From positions 53,514,939-53,578,938 of the forward strand of contig OX388351.1 of NCBI GenBank assembly GCA_947579665.1: a stretch of DNA of 64,000 bases. Direction: 5' to 3'. A program made the position numbers and the translations under genes. Positions 35,696-47,540 of the stretch are shown piece after piece (position 1 is the stretch's first letter; every line of letters begins with the position of its first letter). Origin of the DNA: Sympetrum striolatum (Eukaryota; Arthropoda; Insecta; Odonata; Libellulidae). The notes under the pieces were generated by a model. The model saw only the letters and a program-made list of their open reading frames with translations, had not been told where the DNA came from and made no database searches.

Positions 35696-38469
35696 CATGT
35701 TCTTCTGATCGAGGGATTTCTTTAATTTAACAGCGCATGTTTTGGTTTTAATTTGATTACTTTTCACAGTTATTCATGAAAGAAAACGCTGGAAAATTTA
35801 CAGTAAAATATAGATACGCAATTTGATGGTTACATCAAACGCCTTTGTATATTTCTTCTGCAAACTCAATTTCTTTCTGATATTCCAATATCAAACAGTT
35901 TCATCATCACATAATGCTTAAAGTGTACTTATTTTTCAATCATAGATCGGGATCATTCTCCGAACTCATTAAATTTTTCCCTTCGTTTAACACGAAAAAA
36001 TGGCCGACTTATTAATAATGGATTTTGAGGAACGTCTTCACTCGAAATGAAATAAAGTAAATTCGGTCATAAGTTAATGAGTTGACTAATAAGTAAGTCC
36101 AGTAGAAAATCGTTTTTCCTTTGATGAAGCACTTACGGTCATAGGAAATCTTCAAATTAACGTAAGGGGATTCTCCGATTCACTCAAATGAGTATGAAAA
36201 GGAAAACTTACTTCCCTTGAGCGTAAAAAATGAGAACAGAATATTTTAATAGCAAATGTCCTCAACTTTAACCGATTATCTTTTTTTCTATTAATTATAG
36301 GATGCTCGCAGATAAAAACGAATTTTCAATGGCTTAATTCGAGAATTAAATCCAAGGCGGTAGGCACAGCGTGACAGCTTCTTCCGCGTGGACTAAAAAT
36401 ACAGGTGGAGGGATTTAACGACCGAAGGGCAATCACCATTGCCAAATCTTTCAATGTTACTACCGATGCTATTAGTGGACGTGTAGGAGATCAAGACTGA
36501 ATCCCCCACTGAGACTATTTCTACTGCGAAATACGATACGAGATGGAGGTAGGGTAGGTCAGGGGGCGATAACCTCGGAAGATACTAATGAAGCTTTGAT
36601 ATTACGTATTTAACCTCCAACACGAAACAGTCCTTTATTACATACATAATTAATAGTTATAAATGAAAATAAAAGATAAATTTATCAAAAAATGAATTTC
36701 GATAATATATATTTCAATACCATCCAAACATTTGATATAAGTAGTGAAACCTCAAAAATAATACGATTGCATGAGACAGCTAAATATTATTATTTAAAGG
36801 TATTTTTGAAAACAAAAATAATTTGAACATAAATATTTCGATTCCAAAATTTAGATTTCAAGTAGGTAAAACAATCTCAAAAATAATTACAAGAAACACT
36901 CCTAATTTATCTAACAATAACTCTTATTTTAAAAGTTAAAACTTTTGGCTTATTATTTTGTTGCTCATTGTAAATACTTTATTTAGGTTTACAATAAAAA
37001 CAAAAGACTTTTTCAAAAATGTGGCATAGCGGATTTCTGCTGTATCATAGTATATTACCCGACTTTTTCATTTATGGAATACGCAAAAGAACTTCTTTCA
37101 TCCATATTACAATTTCATTTAGTTAACACAGAATAACTTATCCCAAGTTTAAAAGAAGTAAATTTTAATTGGATTTTAGCGTAAAAATACGCATTAAGGA
37201 TAAATAAATGTGAGAAATGTAAAAAACAGAGGTGTGGGCAATGGAATGTCCTAATTCGCTAGAAGAGAAGTAACAGAGGAAGAAATATGGGTAAAATTAT
37301 TACTTAAGGAACTATAAAATTACTGTAAAAATATCACGTAAAAACACTTTATATCTCTCAAAATGATAAAACAATAAATAACACAAGATAGTACATAGGA
37401 AGAATGTTTTATATGATTTTAAATTAAGTTTATTCAATTTTTTCTAACGCTTTGCACCACATATACTCAATACATAAGCAGAATCTAAATAAAAAAAATC
37501 AAACAACTGATAAAAAAAAACGTCAGGTAGTTAAGTAGTTGTTTGCTCTGTCAATCAAAGGTCATCGTTGCTAATTTAAATATCCCCTTCAATCTTTTTT
37601 GAGCTTAAAAGCTTTGGCACACCTCAATACAATGCCACAACTATCCATTTATGCATCGACAGCTTTGGTGGAGCTTTTATACAACACGAGGTAATCCCCT
37701 TTACCTTGAATATATACGATCATGACGGGCAGATAGGTTTTGACAGGGAGATGGTGTGGGGAAGTGAAGGGAAGAATAGATAGGCGTGCCTACCATTCAA
37801 ATGTGATCCATGGGCTTGGGGGGGAGGGAATTCTGCTTGCATACCGATGACCTCGACCATGGTTAAGCTGAAGTCCACTTCCAACACGCGCCTAGTGGTT
37901 CAAGGATCGGTTTCAAAAGTTGCCGGCATTGAGCTATCTCCTCTCCCTGTACGGTGGAATCAGGGCATCGAACCCAAATTGAACCTTAAATATATTTATG
38001 AATCAGTAACACGGTATTTGTACCATGGTTCGTTTTTCCAAGAAATAAACATACTATATGAAGTATTTTACTGGTTTAACTGCCTATTTTTTTAGTATAA
38101 GGATGAAGGTATTAAACGTCTAACGATTACTGCCTGATTTAAAATTATGAGCCTCTGGACTCCTCGAATGTGCTACAGTCTTCCTGTGGAACGAATTGCT
38201 ATTGAATTTATATCGAATCAAAGACAATTTAATTGTCTATTTGTGGCATTTTTCGCTTGTTTTGAATATTGACAAATCCATTAACTGTGAAGGAATATTT
38301 AAATCAAGATACCCCAAAATCAATCTTTTTGGAAAAACTTTTCACGATTTATAAAAACCAATAATAAAGAAACGGAGTATCTTATGGTAACACAATTTCC
38401 GAAAATTCATTTTGTTGTTTATCGACATAAAAGTTGAAATCCGGCACTTTAAAATTCTCCACACAAATG
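35696..38469. other. Non-coding stretch, nothing firmly recognised
   Basis: Mostly AT-rich. 37720-37990 is GC-richer, with a run of G at 37818-37826 and an 82-codon frame (37847-38095) of no recognisable kind. Confidence 0.45.
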
Positions 38470-38552
38470 GGTAAAGTCGACGTGACTGGGACTCGAACCC
38501 AGGTCTTCTGCTTTCCACGTATTTTTACTTCCGTTTATCATCCAGCTATTTT
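38470..38552 (-). mobile_element. tRNA-derived SINE remnant
   Basis: On the minus strand there is a tRNA-like order. First comes an A-box-like TAGCTGGATGATAAACGG (38531-38548). An exact B box inside GGGTTCGAGTCCC (38488-38500) follows, then CAGTCACGTCGAC. The B box is intact and the A box is weak. The segment between them does not fold into a proper anticodon arm, so a SINE remnant is more likely than a tRNA gene. Confidence 0.55.
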
Positions 38553-39989
38553 TTTAGTATACGAGGACGGAATTCTTAAAAGATTGAATATACGAAGAAG
38601 AGTCTTTCTCAATTCCCAATGCGATTCCTTATACATCTAATGTTTTTATTTTTTTGCTACGATTATTACTGTTTGAACCCAACGTTGCCATTTAAATCCC
38701 TTATTTACAAGAAAGTATGACATTGTTTGATTCTGAAACATCAATTACTGAGTAAAAATGGATTTATAGAAAAGATTTTCCTTTTAAGGAAAAATAGTTG
38801 GTTAATTATTAGTACGAATGAGACATTATATGACTACGTCCACAAAAATATATTTACAAAAAGAAAACGAAACGAAAATAAAAATAACGTAAATATATTT
38901 TCTGTAGGAGAGGTCATACTTAGCCACAGTCATATATAGTCATCTTTGTATTAATCGAGGACAAGTTCCACCAAATATCGCCAGGTTTAGTTAAATAATA
39001 CTTAACTAATTCAAACAATAATTTTCGCGGCAAAGACATTATTGTACTTCATAACTATATTTATTGCTATAGAAACGTTCTTCAAGAATATCATAACCCA
39101 TATTTGCGAGATCTAGTTACGTTGAACTACATTTAAAAAAACAAAAGGGAGCAAGTAAATATTTCCTAGGACGTAATATTCAGAATATAAATCGAGATTA
39201 AGTAATACAATAAGCGTGAATACTTAAATTCCTTAAGACAGATGTCACTTCTACGGTAGAAATAAATATTTACGAGGAAATAAAAAACAATCAAGTAATC
39301 GCTGGAGATAGTAAATATGCGCGAAGAAGCAAAACCAACCAAGATTTACAGAAAGTCCCATCCTCCACAAAAAAGTTAATTTGACCTAAAACCAATTAAA
39401 TTCCATGTTCGCAATGGTGAATGTAAGGAAGGTCGAGGACATAATCAACGGTACAGTTAAGAGAAGCGTTTTCTCTTCGCATACAGAGACGTAGAATATC
39501 GTAAATACAGGCAATTGCTCTAGAAGTCGCCCAAGAAAGTGCTAGCGACCAGTTTGAGTGAATTAATTTCCCATAAACCTTGCCTTTATTTCCTTGCATG
39601 GCAGGGGAATCGAAAAATCACAAGAAACAGGAAGAAATGGCAGGAGGTTAAGCAGTTGGAACATCCTCAACGCAGAAAATTTGAAACTTAAAAATATAGC
39701 CTCTCAGCTCAGTATAAATACAAAGAGGTTGAATTTTACTCGTTTCGCGATTCGGCATTTTTTCTGTAAAATATAATACTCAGAAGCAGCAGGTTTTATT
39801 TTTCTTAGATCATGGTCATCATATCTCATTTGATAAATTAAGTAATAGATAAACATGTAATTACAAATATTGGATTTCTTTGGGGAAAACGTATTCACGT
39901 CTGAGTACACGATGGAAAAATTTTAATACTCGTCTCTGAATAGTAAATGGATACATTTTCCTGTCTCCAGTATCAAAAGAAAAATATTC
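38553..39989. other. AT-rich non-coding stretch
   Basis: Nothing recognised. Confidence 0.55.
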
Positions 39990-40142
39990 TAATAGGAGAG
40001 GGGATACTAAAGAAATACATTAAAGTCAAAAGATGTTATATGACATAAAGGTTGGGATAAGATGCTAAGGAAATAAATAATAATAATAGGGAATATTAGG
40101 ACAATTATAGCGATTGAACCTACCATAACTTATGTATGAATT
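39990..40142 (+). mobile_element. LINE family A tail, degenerate copy
   Basis: AAAAGATGTTATATGACATA then AAGGTTGGGATAAGATGC parallels the RT-tail part of the copy at 59365 (AAATATGTTGGATGACATAA). GATTGAACCTACCATAACTT then ATGTATGAA is the shared 3' part. It is shortened in the middle. Confidence 0.45.
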
Positions 40143-40459
40143 TCCGACTAAAATGTAAAACTGAATCCTTCTGAAGCTTCTTGAATGCTTTGTATATTTA
40201 TATAAAGACGCAAGCAATGATATGACCTGATTTAGGAAGGTTTTCTAACAAAAGAGTGGATGCTGGATAGTGTACAATTTATCCTTATGACTTTCGCAAA
40301 CTATTTGGGGTAGTCCTGACAGTCTTAAGAGAATCCCTTGTTAAAGCAACAATAATAAGCAGTTATAGACACACATTGAACGACGAAAAATGTTTCAAAA
40401 TGTAAATGAACATCCAATAACGGCTGCTGCATAAATTCCTTCGCATGACATAATATACC
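40143..40459. other. Non-coding stretch
   Basis: Nothing recognised. Confidence 0.5.
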
Positions 40460-40525
40460 CCCGCGATCTCTGGCTATTGCACCAGTTATCCGTTCCAAAA
40501 TTCTATCCACTACGCCACGATATAC
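40460..40525 (-). mobile_element. tRNA-derived SINE fragment
   Basis: On the minus strand TGGCGTAGTGG (40508-40518) matches the pol III A box exactly. GATAGAATTTTGGAACGG and TGGTGCAATAGCCAGAGATC follow. The B box expected next is missing: the sequence turns into GCGGGGGTATATTATG. It looks like a 3'-truncated or mutated copy of a different SINE from the fold-back dimers. Confidence 0.45.
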
Positions 40526-41027
40526 TAGAAAAAAACACGGCTGAACTAACATCTCTGCCAGATGTTTGCGATCATTGACTTCTGCTCATCATTTTCGGAG
40601 ACATCCAAGAGTAACAACCACGAAAGAATTCGAAATCTCGTAAGGTGATCACGCCATCACGGGCGGCGTCACTGTTTCACTGGAAACGAAGGTGCGGCGT
40701 AGCGTGTTGGCACCATGCCTTTATTTGCCATTGCCTTGCCCTTCTCTCCGTGACGTAATTCGAAGGACACACGCCCCTGCTATTTCCAGATTATGCTACG
40801 GGACACTGCGATTGATTGGCATATTGTACATTACCTCCCTTTGGTCGCAGTTAACACACTTCTTATGATGAGATTACACAGGAAACTTACCTGCAAGAGA
40901 AAAGAAAAAATACGTCAACATAATGATATATATTATACTCCACATCTAACAAATGAGAATTATATATTTAATTAAATAGACGCAAAATTTCTACCCAAGG
41001 ATATTCGCGTGATATGAATACTTACAT
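40526..41027. other. Non-coding stretch
   Basis: 40620-40790 is GC-richer (GATCACGCCATCACGGGCGG and around it) without a recognisable element. The rest is AT-rich. Confidence 0.45.
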
Positions 41028-41440
41028 TAAAAAATATGTTAAATACAAAAGATATAGTAAATTACATTATCTAAAACTTTTATAAGAAATACAATAGACG
41101 TATATATCATATTTATGGAGATATTTTGAAAACCGGAAATGAGCTTTAATGAATAAAGCTCGACTTCCGGTTGACCGATTTACTCCAAAAACTAATCAAC
41201 TCTGACAGCACACACCACTGTACTATATATGAAGTTTGGTATTGATACAACCAATAGTTTTCACGTTAGAGCGCCCACTATCACACACACACACACACAA
41301 CTCACACACACACATACACACGGACATCATTCCGAAAATGGTCAAAACGTGTTCTAGGGACCCCAAAACATGTATTTCCGTTTAAATCTCGAAATCGAAT
41401 TTTTTCATGAAAACAATACTTTCTCTATAGAAAGTAAAAA
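41028..41440 (+). mobile_element. Helentron/DINE-1-like element, 5'-truncated copy
   Basis: It matches the last tandem unit and 3' end of 55948-57475 almost base for base, from AAAAATATGTTAAATACAAA to GAAAGTAAAAAA, including the CA tract at 41280-41322. A hairpin at 41131-41172 (AACCGGAAATGAGC paired with GCTCGACTTCCGGTT) is kept. The terminal hairpin has collapsed to ACTTTCTCTATAGAAAGT (41418-41435), about 13 bases shorter than in the sister copies. The 5' end (TCTGATGTGGCC) is absent. Confidence 0.6.
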
Positions 41441-41705
41441 AAATCAATGGAAGTATTACGTTATTATAAAGTTAGCCAAATACAATGCTGAGGAAGATCA
41501 TGTTCCAAGCTTCAATATATATTAAATAGAATACAATGAGAACGCCCTATTTTTGATACATTTATTATTATTAATGATGATATAAAAGGAATTTCTCAGT
41601 GACACGTTAAAAACACGCATAAAAGTAAAAGAAAAGCATTATTACGTTAGAAAATATAATCAATTGAGTTAGCTGTCACTGTGTGGAACTCCATAACGGT
41701 GAGGA
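41441..41705. other. Non-coding stretch
   Basis: AT-rich. Nothing recognised. Confidence 0.5.
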
Positions 41706-41866
41706 AGTTCGTCTTTACGAAATAGTTTTATTGAACTACCAGACTCAAAGACAGTCTAGTCATCTTCATGCTAGTAAAAGTAACCAGAAATTGTAAGGAA
41801 AGAAATTTTGGAAAATAGTCGAAACCGGTCGCTCAATTAAACTATTTCGTGGAACTAAGACGAAAT
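41706..41866. repeat. Fold-back repeat, GAAACCGG family, copy 3
   Basis: The left arm is AAGTTCGTCTTTACGAAATA then GTTTTATTGA (41705-41734). The right arm (41830-41866) in reverse complement is TTCGTCTTAGTTCCACGAAA then TAGTTTAATTGAG. The loop of about 95 bases ends with GTCGAAACCGGTCG (41819-41832). The arms and core have the same order as the copies at 6745 and 60235. Confidence 0.6.
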
Positions 41867-44800
41867 TATTAATTCCTCCTCACTATACATTAGAACAATT
41901 TACCATATAAAGTTGCAGAATATCTGAGAATTCAATTTCTCAGTCCATCTAATAACCAAGCAAGTCCAGATAATTGGTAGACGAAACATCATGCATCACA
42001 TAAAAAGATTTGTATGCTAAGGAACCTGTTAAATGAGAAAGATCACGGAAATCCTAGCACAAAAAACAGGGGAGATCCGTTACAGTACATCATCGCGTCG
42101 GAAGTGTTACAGGTGGTCTCCTTGGAGATGCTGAAGAATTAGCCGAAGGCGTACCTAAAGGTTAAAGGTACAGCTGGACCAACAGGTGCGAGAGGCGAGG
42201 AGGAAATGGCACTCCACCCACAAACAGCCCCAACTCTCCCACGCATTATTCCGCTTATCTTATCTGCCGAACACTCCTCTTTTTAAAGCACTCCCAAGTA
42301 GGAACTTCCGCCACGCTTAACCCCTTATGTATTGAGACAGCACAGACATACATTGTCTCTTTATTGACGATACGCAAAGGTGCTCACAATGCATGGATAT
42401 GTGCACTGATTTTTTTTAACCAAACTAAAAAATGAGAAATAAGTATATTTCGTGATTTACTACATAAGAGAACATTTTCCTTATTATCCTAAGCTATTTA
42501 TCCTAACAGGAAAAACATAAGCAGCTAAATATCGTTCCCAACAAGCAGATAAGACTGAAAGCATATGGAGGTCGATAAATACGGAAAATATGATGCTTAC
42601 AAGATGCCAGTGTCGTTATAATGGGCCAGAAACATCCCTTGTGCTGTTAACTACGAAAGACTCATTTTATAAAGCAAAAACGAACTCTCTAATAAGGCTT
42701 AAGTCATGCATCTTCCTACATCATCGGGAAGAGCATGGATTTAATAATCAAAAGTTCCTTCGATACATTACGTATTTAGAAGAACCTGCCAAGGAAATAT
42801 ATAATCATATACACCATGGAGACTAATAAAATAGCAGATGGGCAGTGGATAAACGGGACAAAAAAGCGGTATAATGCAATAAAATAAAAATTCAAATAAA
42901 AATTAAAAAGAAAGGATAACTTTGATGTATAATTTGTAACACAGCGAAAGAAAGCAGCGGGCCTAGAATTTACTGAGTAAAGTCAACGTTGAAATTATCC
43001 TTTTAATAACGGGATGACATCGCAGTTGATGAAGATGCGGACATTCCGTGCGAAATTTCAAATCGCATAGTTAAAATTCCAGTAGGCGCTAAGGCTGTTT
43101 CATAAAGTACTTCCTTGGTATGTATATGAGAAAACATGAGTGTAAAAAAGGCTGTCAAGCGCCGGAGAGAGCTGTGCTCTTAGGAATGCGGTTGCTGCCA
43201 ACACCGCGAGGGCAGTGTCCGGCTTCCTCGTTAGAAGCAGAGGGGGATGATGGGGAGAAGAGATGAATGGGGGGATAGACGCTTAACAAAGGGAAGAATG
43301 AGGAAGGCCACTATTCCAATTGAAATGGAAGCCGTAAGAATGGTACACTCGTATTTTTTACAGACCAATATACATCGCGCTTAATTGGTTTCTCACGGAG
43401 CGACTTTTCTAGCAATGCGAGAGAGAAATGGAATTACAAATCGAAGAAAACTGTGGGAAAGTGTGAATCTGTTCCACTTTTTTATTTGCGAAGATATTTA
43501 TGATGAATTGGCAAGAATGTTTACATATTTGGTATTTCTCACGCAGTATACAAGCTACCTTCTACAATAGAATACTTTAATTTCACGAAAAGAGAATGTT
43601 ATAAAACAATTTAATAGGCATATTTGTAAAGATATAACATCTCGAACAACTTTCACAAATATATTATAGCCGTAAGGAAAAAGTTGAATAATATCTACAT
43701 TTAAAACGATATTTAATTAAGTGGCAATCGCCTTCCATACACTGTTGTCATACCATAAATAAATAACCGCATAACATTCTCTTTTTAAGTATTCAACCAC
43801 ATTGATCTATTCTGAATAATTCTTGAGCAAATCAAAATATTATGTTATATATATTACTTCCTGTCGATCTTTTATTTTAGAAGGTGTCCATAAGATTTCG
43901 ATCATTTGCCTATTTGGTTGCTAGAGATAATTTTCTTTTTTACAAATACAATGTAACAATACAGGCAAAAATGTCTACAGACAACATCAAATATGAATTC
44001 GTTGTTAATAATTGTCGCAATTGTTTAAATATCATACCTTGTAAGGTGTACGACAAGAATATCAAAGTTTTTATTGAGATATCCTGATTACTCAACGGTA
44101 TATACATTCTACTTGGTAGTATAACCACTGATAATGTTAGCGATAATATTCTACAATTTGTGAGGAGATGACAAAGATAAAATCGAAATTAATGGCATGA
44201 TTATAATAAAGAATCGATCCCATCAACGATAATCCTTCCGAGAGCGGAGAAAAATTTAATTGTCTCCGAGGGATAGATTCCGTATTCTGAATCCAATTGG
44301 ATATTAATCCAAGCGCTTACTCAAGAATTAGCTTTGTTTACTCTTAACTACAAATAGATTCTGGCTTTAGCGAGAAATAAATCAACATTCCGCTCCTGAT
44401 AACCTATCAGCATTCCAATCGGTAATGTTAGTCACTCAGAGGTAATTATGCATTCATCAGCAAAAGGAAAATAATCGCTGAACAGTTCGGATTACTCAGC
44501 CGTCTTCCAGAACAAAGGAAAACTTAAATGCGAGCTAAGACGGAAAATACACTAAATCAACAATATAACTCCAAGCAACAATGGATGAATCAATATGGCT
44601 ATTTCTCACGACATTAGATAGCAAATTAAACGTATAATAACAACAATTAAATAACAGTTAAAGTAACAAAATAGCAAAAAAAGTTAATATAAAATCTACA
44701 TTTCCAACAATGTCAGTGATTGATATAATCAAACAGCACTTCAATATTTATATTATGAGATTAAAAGCTTATGAGAATGAGAATAATATTCCTGTAGCTT

Positions 44801-46259
44801 TGATTTGATCAAATGAAGTGGCATAGTTTGTTATAGAGATACGAAAAAAAATCACTCTAAAAAACCAACTTGTATAGTGTTGGATTGGCAAAAAGCCATT
44901 AAATTAACTTATTAATTTCCACTGCCTTATTAATGCACATAGTATTGATAGCAAGCTGGAATGAGCAATTAAGAGAAAAAGTCGGCGAAATCGTTCCTTT
45001 TGTTATATCGTTGGTTTTGCAGTAGGTTCAAATAAAAAATCGACACGTGAAAATTATTTAAAAATTTTAGAAACAAGGCAAAGAAGTAAAGAGAATTTAT
45101 TAGTATCGTGTATATATCAAATGTTTAAGGTAGGGTAAACGATTCGCTTAGCGAGTTTAAAGAGCCAGATTAACTCTTAACCTATGAGATGAATTTAGCT
45201 CCTCAGCATTAGAAATTCCAAGCATTCCGCCCAGCTTTCTCCACTTAGATATCTTGGAATACAGCGCCTCTAGCAATTTCTCCTACTTCTCTCATCTTTG
45301 GCTTCATAAATGCAAGACTAACTCAAGCCTAACGGATTTTAGCAAAGCAACGAGTGTCTTTAAAAAAAGGAGAAAAACGAAATTAAGTTGGAACACCGCC
45401 TTTATTACACTTTCATTGTCTACGAGTGACTAAGCGTAGCTGATCCCTCTGAAGAATGTTTACTCGCAACATTATAAGGTACTGACATTTTTTAGAACTA
45501 ACTATGCTAGCACGTAGCGAGATGTTAAGAGTTAAAGATCGTAGAAATTGAAGCACTCTTTACAGAAATTTGTTAAATTAGTTTTTTTATATTTTTATAA
45601 TGAAAAAAATCCAAGAAATCACGTAGCTAGTCATTTTCCTTAGTTAATACGAAATAAATTATCATTAATTGACTAAGCAAAGATAAATAGGTTACAGGGC
45701 TATGATATTAGAAAGGAAATGTTTACACTTAAGGGAACTTGGAAATGGTGAGATGAAATGACTCCCATGATTCAATTAGTGTCTACGCACATAATGATGC
45801 TTTACGTGTGTATCGACATACAGAACGGATACTTAATTTGAAAATAAGCATTTCCCCTTTTCCGCTATGATTATTATAAAGTTGTTAAAAGAAAGAAATC
45901 ATAAAAGGTTTAATACATTGTAAGCTATAATATTTAACTGAGCTGCTCAAAGACAAATCCTCGATACGCTCCTAGAAATATATATGACTACTAGTACAAC
46001 TACTTACCAGAGTAATTAATTACCAGTGATTATAATTGATCGTTTTCTACTCTCAAAAGTAGGGTTGTCAGCGAATTTCGAGCATAGGAATAATAATATT
46101 AAATTCTATGGTCCCAAGACTGATCTCTGAGGTACACCTCATTTATAATTTAAAATTGTCGATCAAGAAATTAAAAATGCTAAATATGACAACTGTAAGA
46201 TTGTTCAGTGTGGGATGCAACTGCTATCAATAATACACCCTAATTAAGAAAATAAATCG
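41867..46259. other. Long non-coding stretch
   Basis: Mostly AT-rich. 42060-42250 and 43135-43330 are GC-richer and have no recognisable motif or other copy in the window. The longest frame is 78 codons (42590-42826), unrecognised. Confidence 0.45.
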
Positions 46260-46830
46260 CATTAAACTTGATGCCCGCTTCCTGGGTAAGTGCTGTATGC
46301 TCTCAGAATTTAAATCCCTCCGCAGATCTTTCCTCCTCGATTCAAAATGGAAGCGAGAAGGTGAACGAGAAGAGAGAACGAGGAAGGCCGATCGAAAAGG
46401 GTAGTCCCTCCGTGGGGGTTGAAGGCGTCCTCTATAAAGGAGAAGAACTGGTCTGATCGAATGCGAGCCACGGAGTGAAAATGGTCGTGGGAGACGGGGG
46501 CCGTGGGAAACGTTAAAAAGGGCCGCGCTTCCGGTTCCTCCGCCCACCGTTAATTTCAAAGAGTGGGCAATGGTTTTGGGGGTGACCCCACGCAGAGGAA
46601 CTGCGTTAGAGAAGGTAATTACACGGTCTCTCCCTTGGCTAATATACGAACGCGTGGCGGAAGTTTCCTTTGACGAAAGGGGGCGTGGCCCGAAGGTATT
46701 TTAAACTGCGGCTACGAAGTGAAGAGGTCGCCGTGGGAAACTTTGGAACAGGATACATAAATATAGACGGCGTTAATGTTTACCTCTATCGAGGAAGGGG
46801 TAACTTGTTCCGAGTGCTTGGAAGCACGCG
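46260..46830. promoter_or_regulatory. GC-rich island with Su(H)/CSL-, ETS- and KLF-like sites
   Basis: CGTGGGAA, the Su(H)/CSL consensus (YGTGRGAA), occurs at 46502-46509 and 46732-46739, both within CCGTGGGAAAC. A near miss, CGTGGGAG, lies at 46486-46493. All three are on the + strand. GCTTCCGGTT (46528-46537) is an ETS site in reverse, and GGGGGCGTGGCC (46679-46690) is a KLF/Sp-type box. The stretch is CpG-bearing. The 110-codon minus frame (46227-46559) crosses it but is arginine- and serine-rich and unrecognised. An enhancer or promoter is the best guess. Confidence 0.35.
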
Positions 46831-47479
46831 TGCGATTCATCAAACAGTATATAACATACAATAAAGGATACCATAATCTTATACATTATGAAAATTATAT
46901 ATAATGAAAATTGTTTTTTAAATGCCAGTATTTCGGACTTAACCATAATTAAGCCTTTTTATACGATACCACAAACTTTGTTTGAAGTAACGGGTAAAAG
47001 CTATGCATGTACCCTTTCAATGAAAAATATTGAACTTATGATATCTTACGAGAAACTAACGAAGAGAGAGGTCCATGAAAATATTAAATGATAAGAATTA
47101 GAAATCAATTTGGCACGTTTTATTCATGATATTCAGCATAAGAATGAACCAGAATTAACGTCGGAAGGAAATAAAGTCATAGAGCGGCTCAGTTAAGATT
47201 ACGAGAGACGGGTAATGATTGGGGTTAATGAAAGGGATTATGAGGGAATGAGGCAACTGGTTGGATTCAAGAGGCTGAAGCTCGGATCACTGGAGCAAAT
47301 TTGATTCTCAAAATGTTAACCCCTGACCATGACAAAATCTCGAATACCACAGAAATACGTAATTAAGATTCCCTTTGTTAAAAGTTGAATATTTCTCGAC
47401 TTATAGAACCTCACAGCTTATTTTTCCTTCATTTTACTACTCCATTCAATTTTTATTCTCATTTTTATAGCATCTGTAT
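46831..47479. other. Non-coding stretch
   Basis: Nothing recognised. Short plus frames (46888-47091) have no motif. Confidence 0.5.
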
Positions 47480-47540
47480 GAATAATGCGGAGGGTGGGTC
47501 CTTCCAGTCTCGATTTCCCCCCAATTAATTTCCTTTATCA
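47480..47540 (+). mobile_element. LINE 3' tail, family B, worn copy
   Basis: GGTGGGTCCTTCCAGTCTCG then ATTTCCCCCCAATTAATTTC is a recognisable version of the family B block. The AATAAA and the simple tail are gone. Confidence 0.4.

Noticed and set aside
37818..37826. G-run as a possible G-quadruplex
   Set aside because: There is only one long G-run with a short GGG neighbour, not the four spaced runs needed for the usual motif.
42320..42345. TTAACCCC as a possible piggyBac end
   Set aside because: No inverted partner with a TTAA was found within a plausible distance.
43135..43330. GC-richer patch that looked like a retrotransposon RT fragment
   Set aside because: No frame gave a convincing run of reverse transcriptase residues, and no second copy was found.
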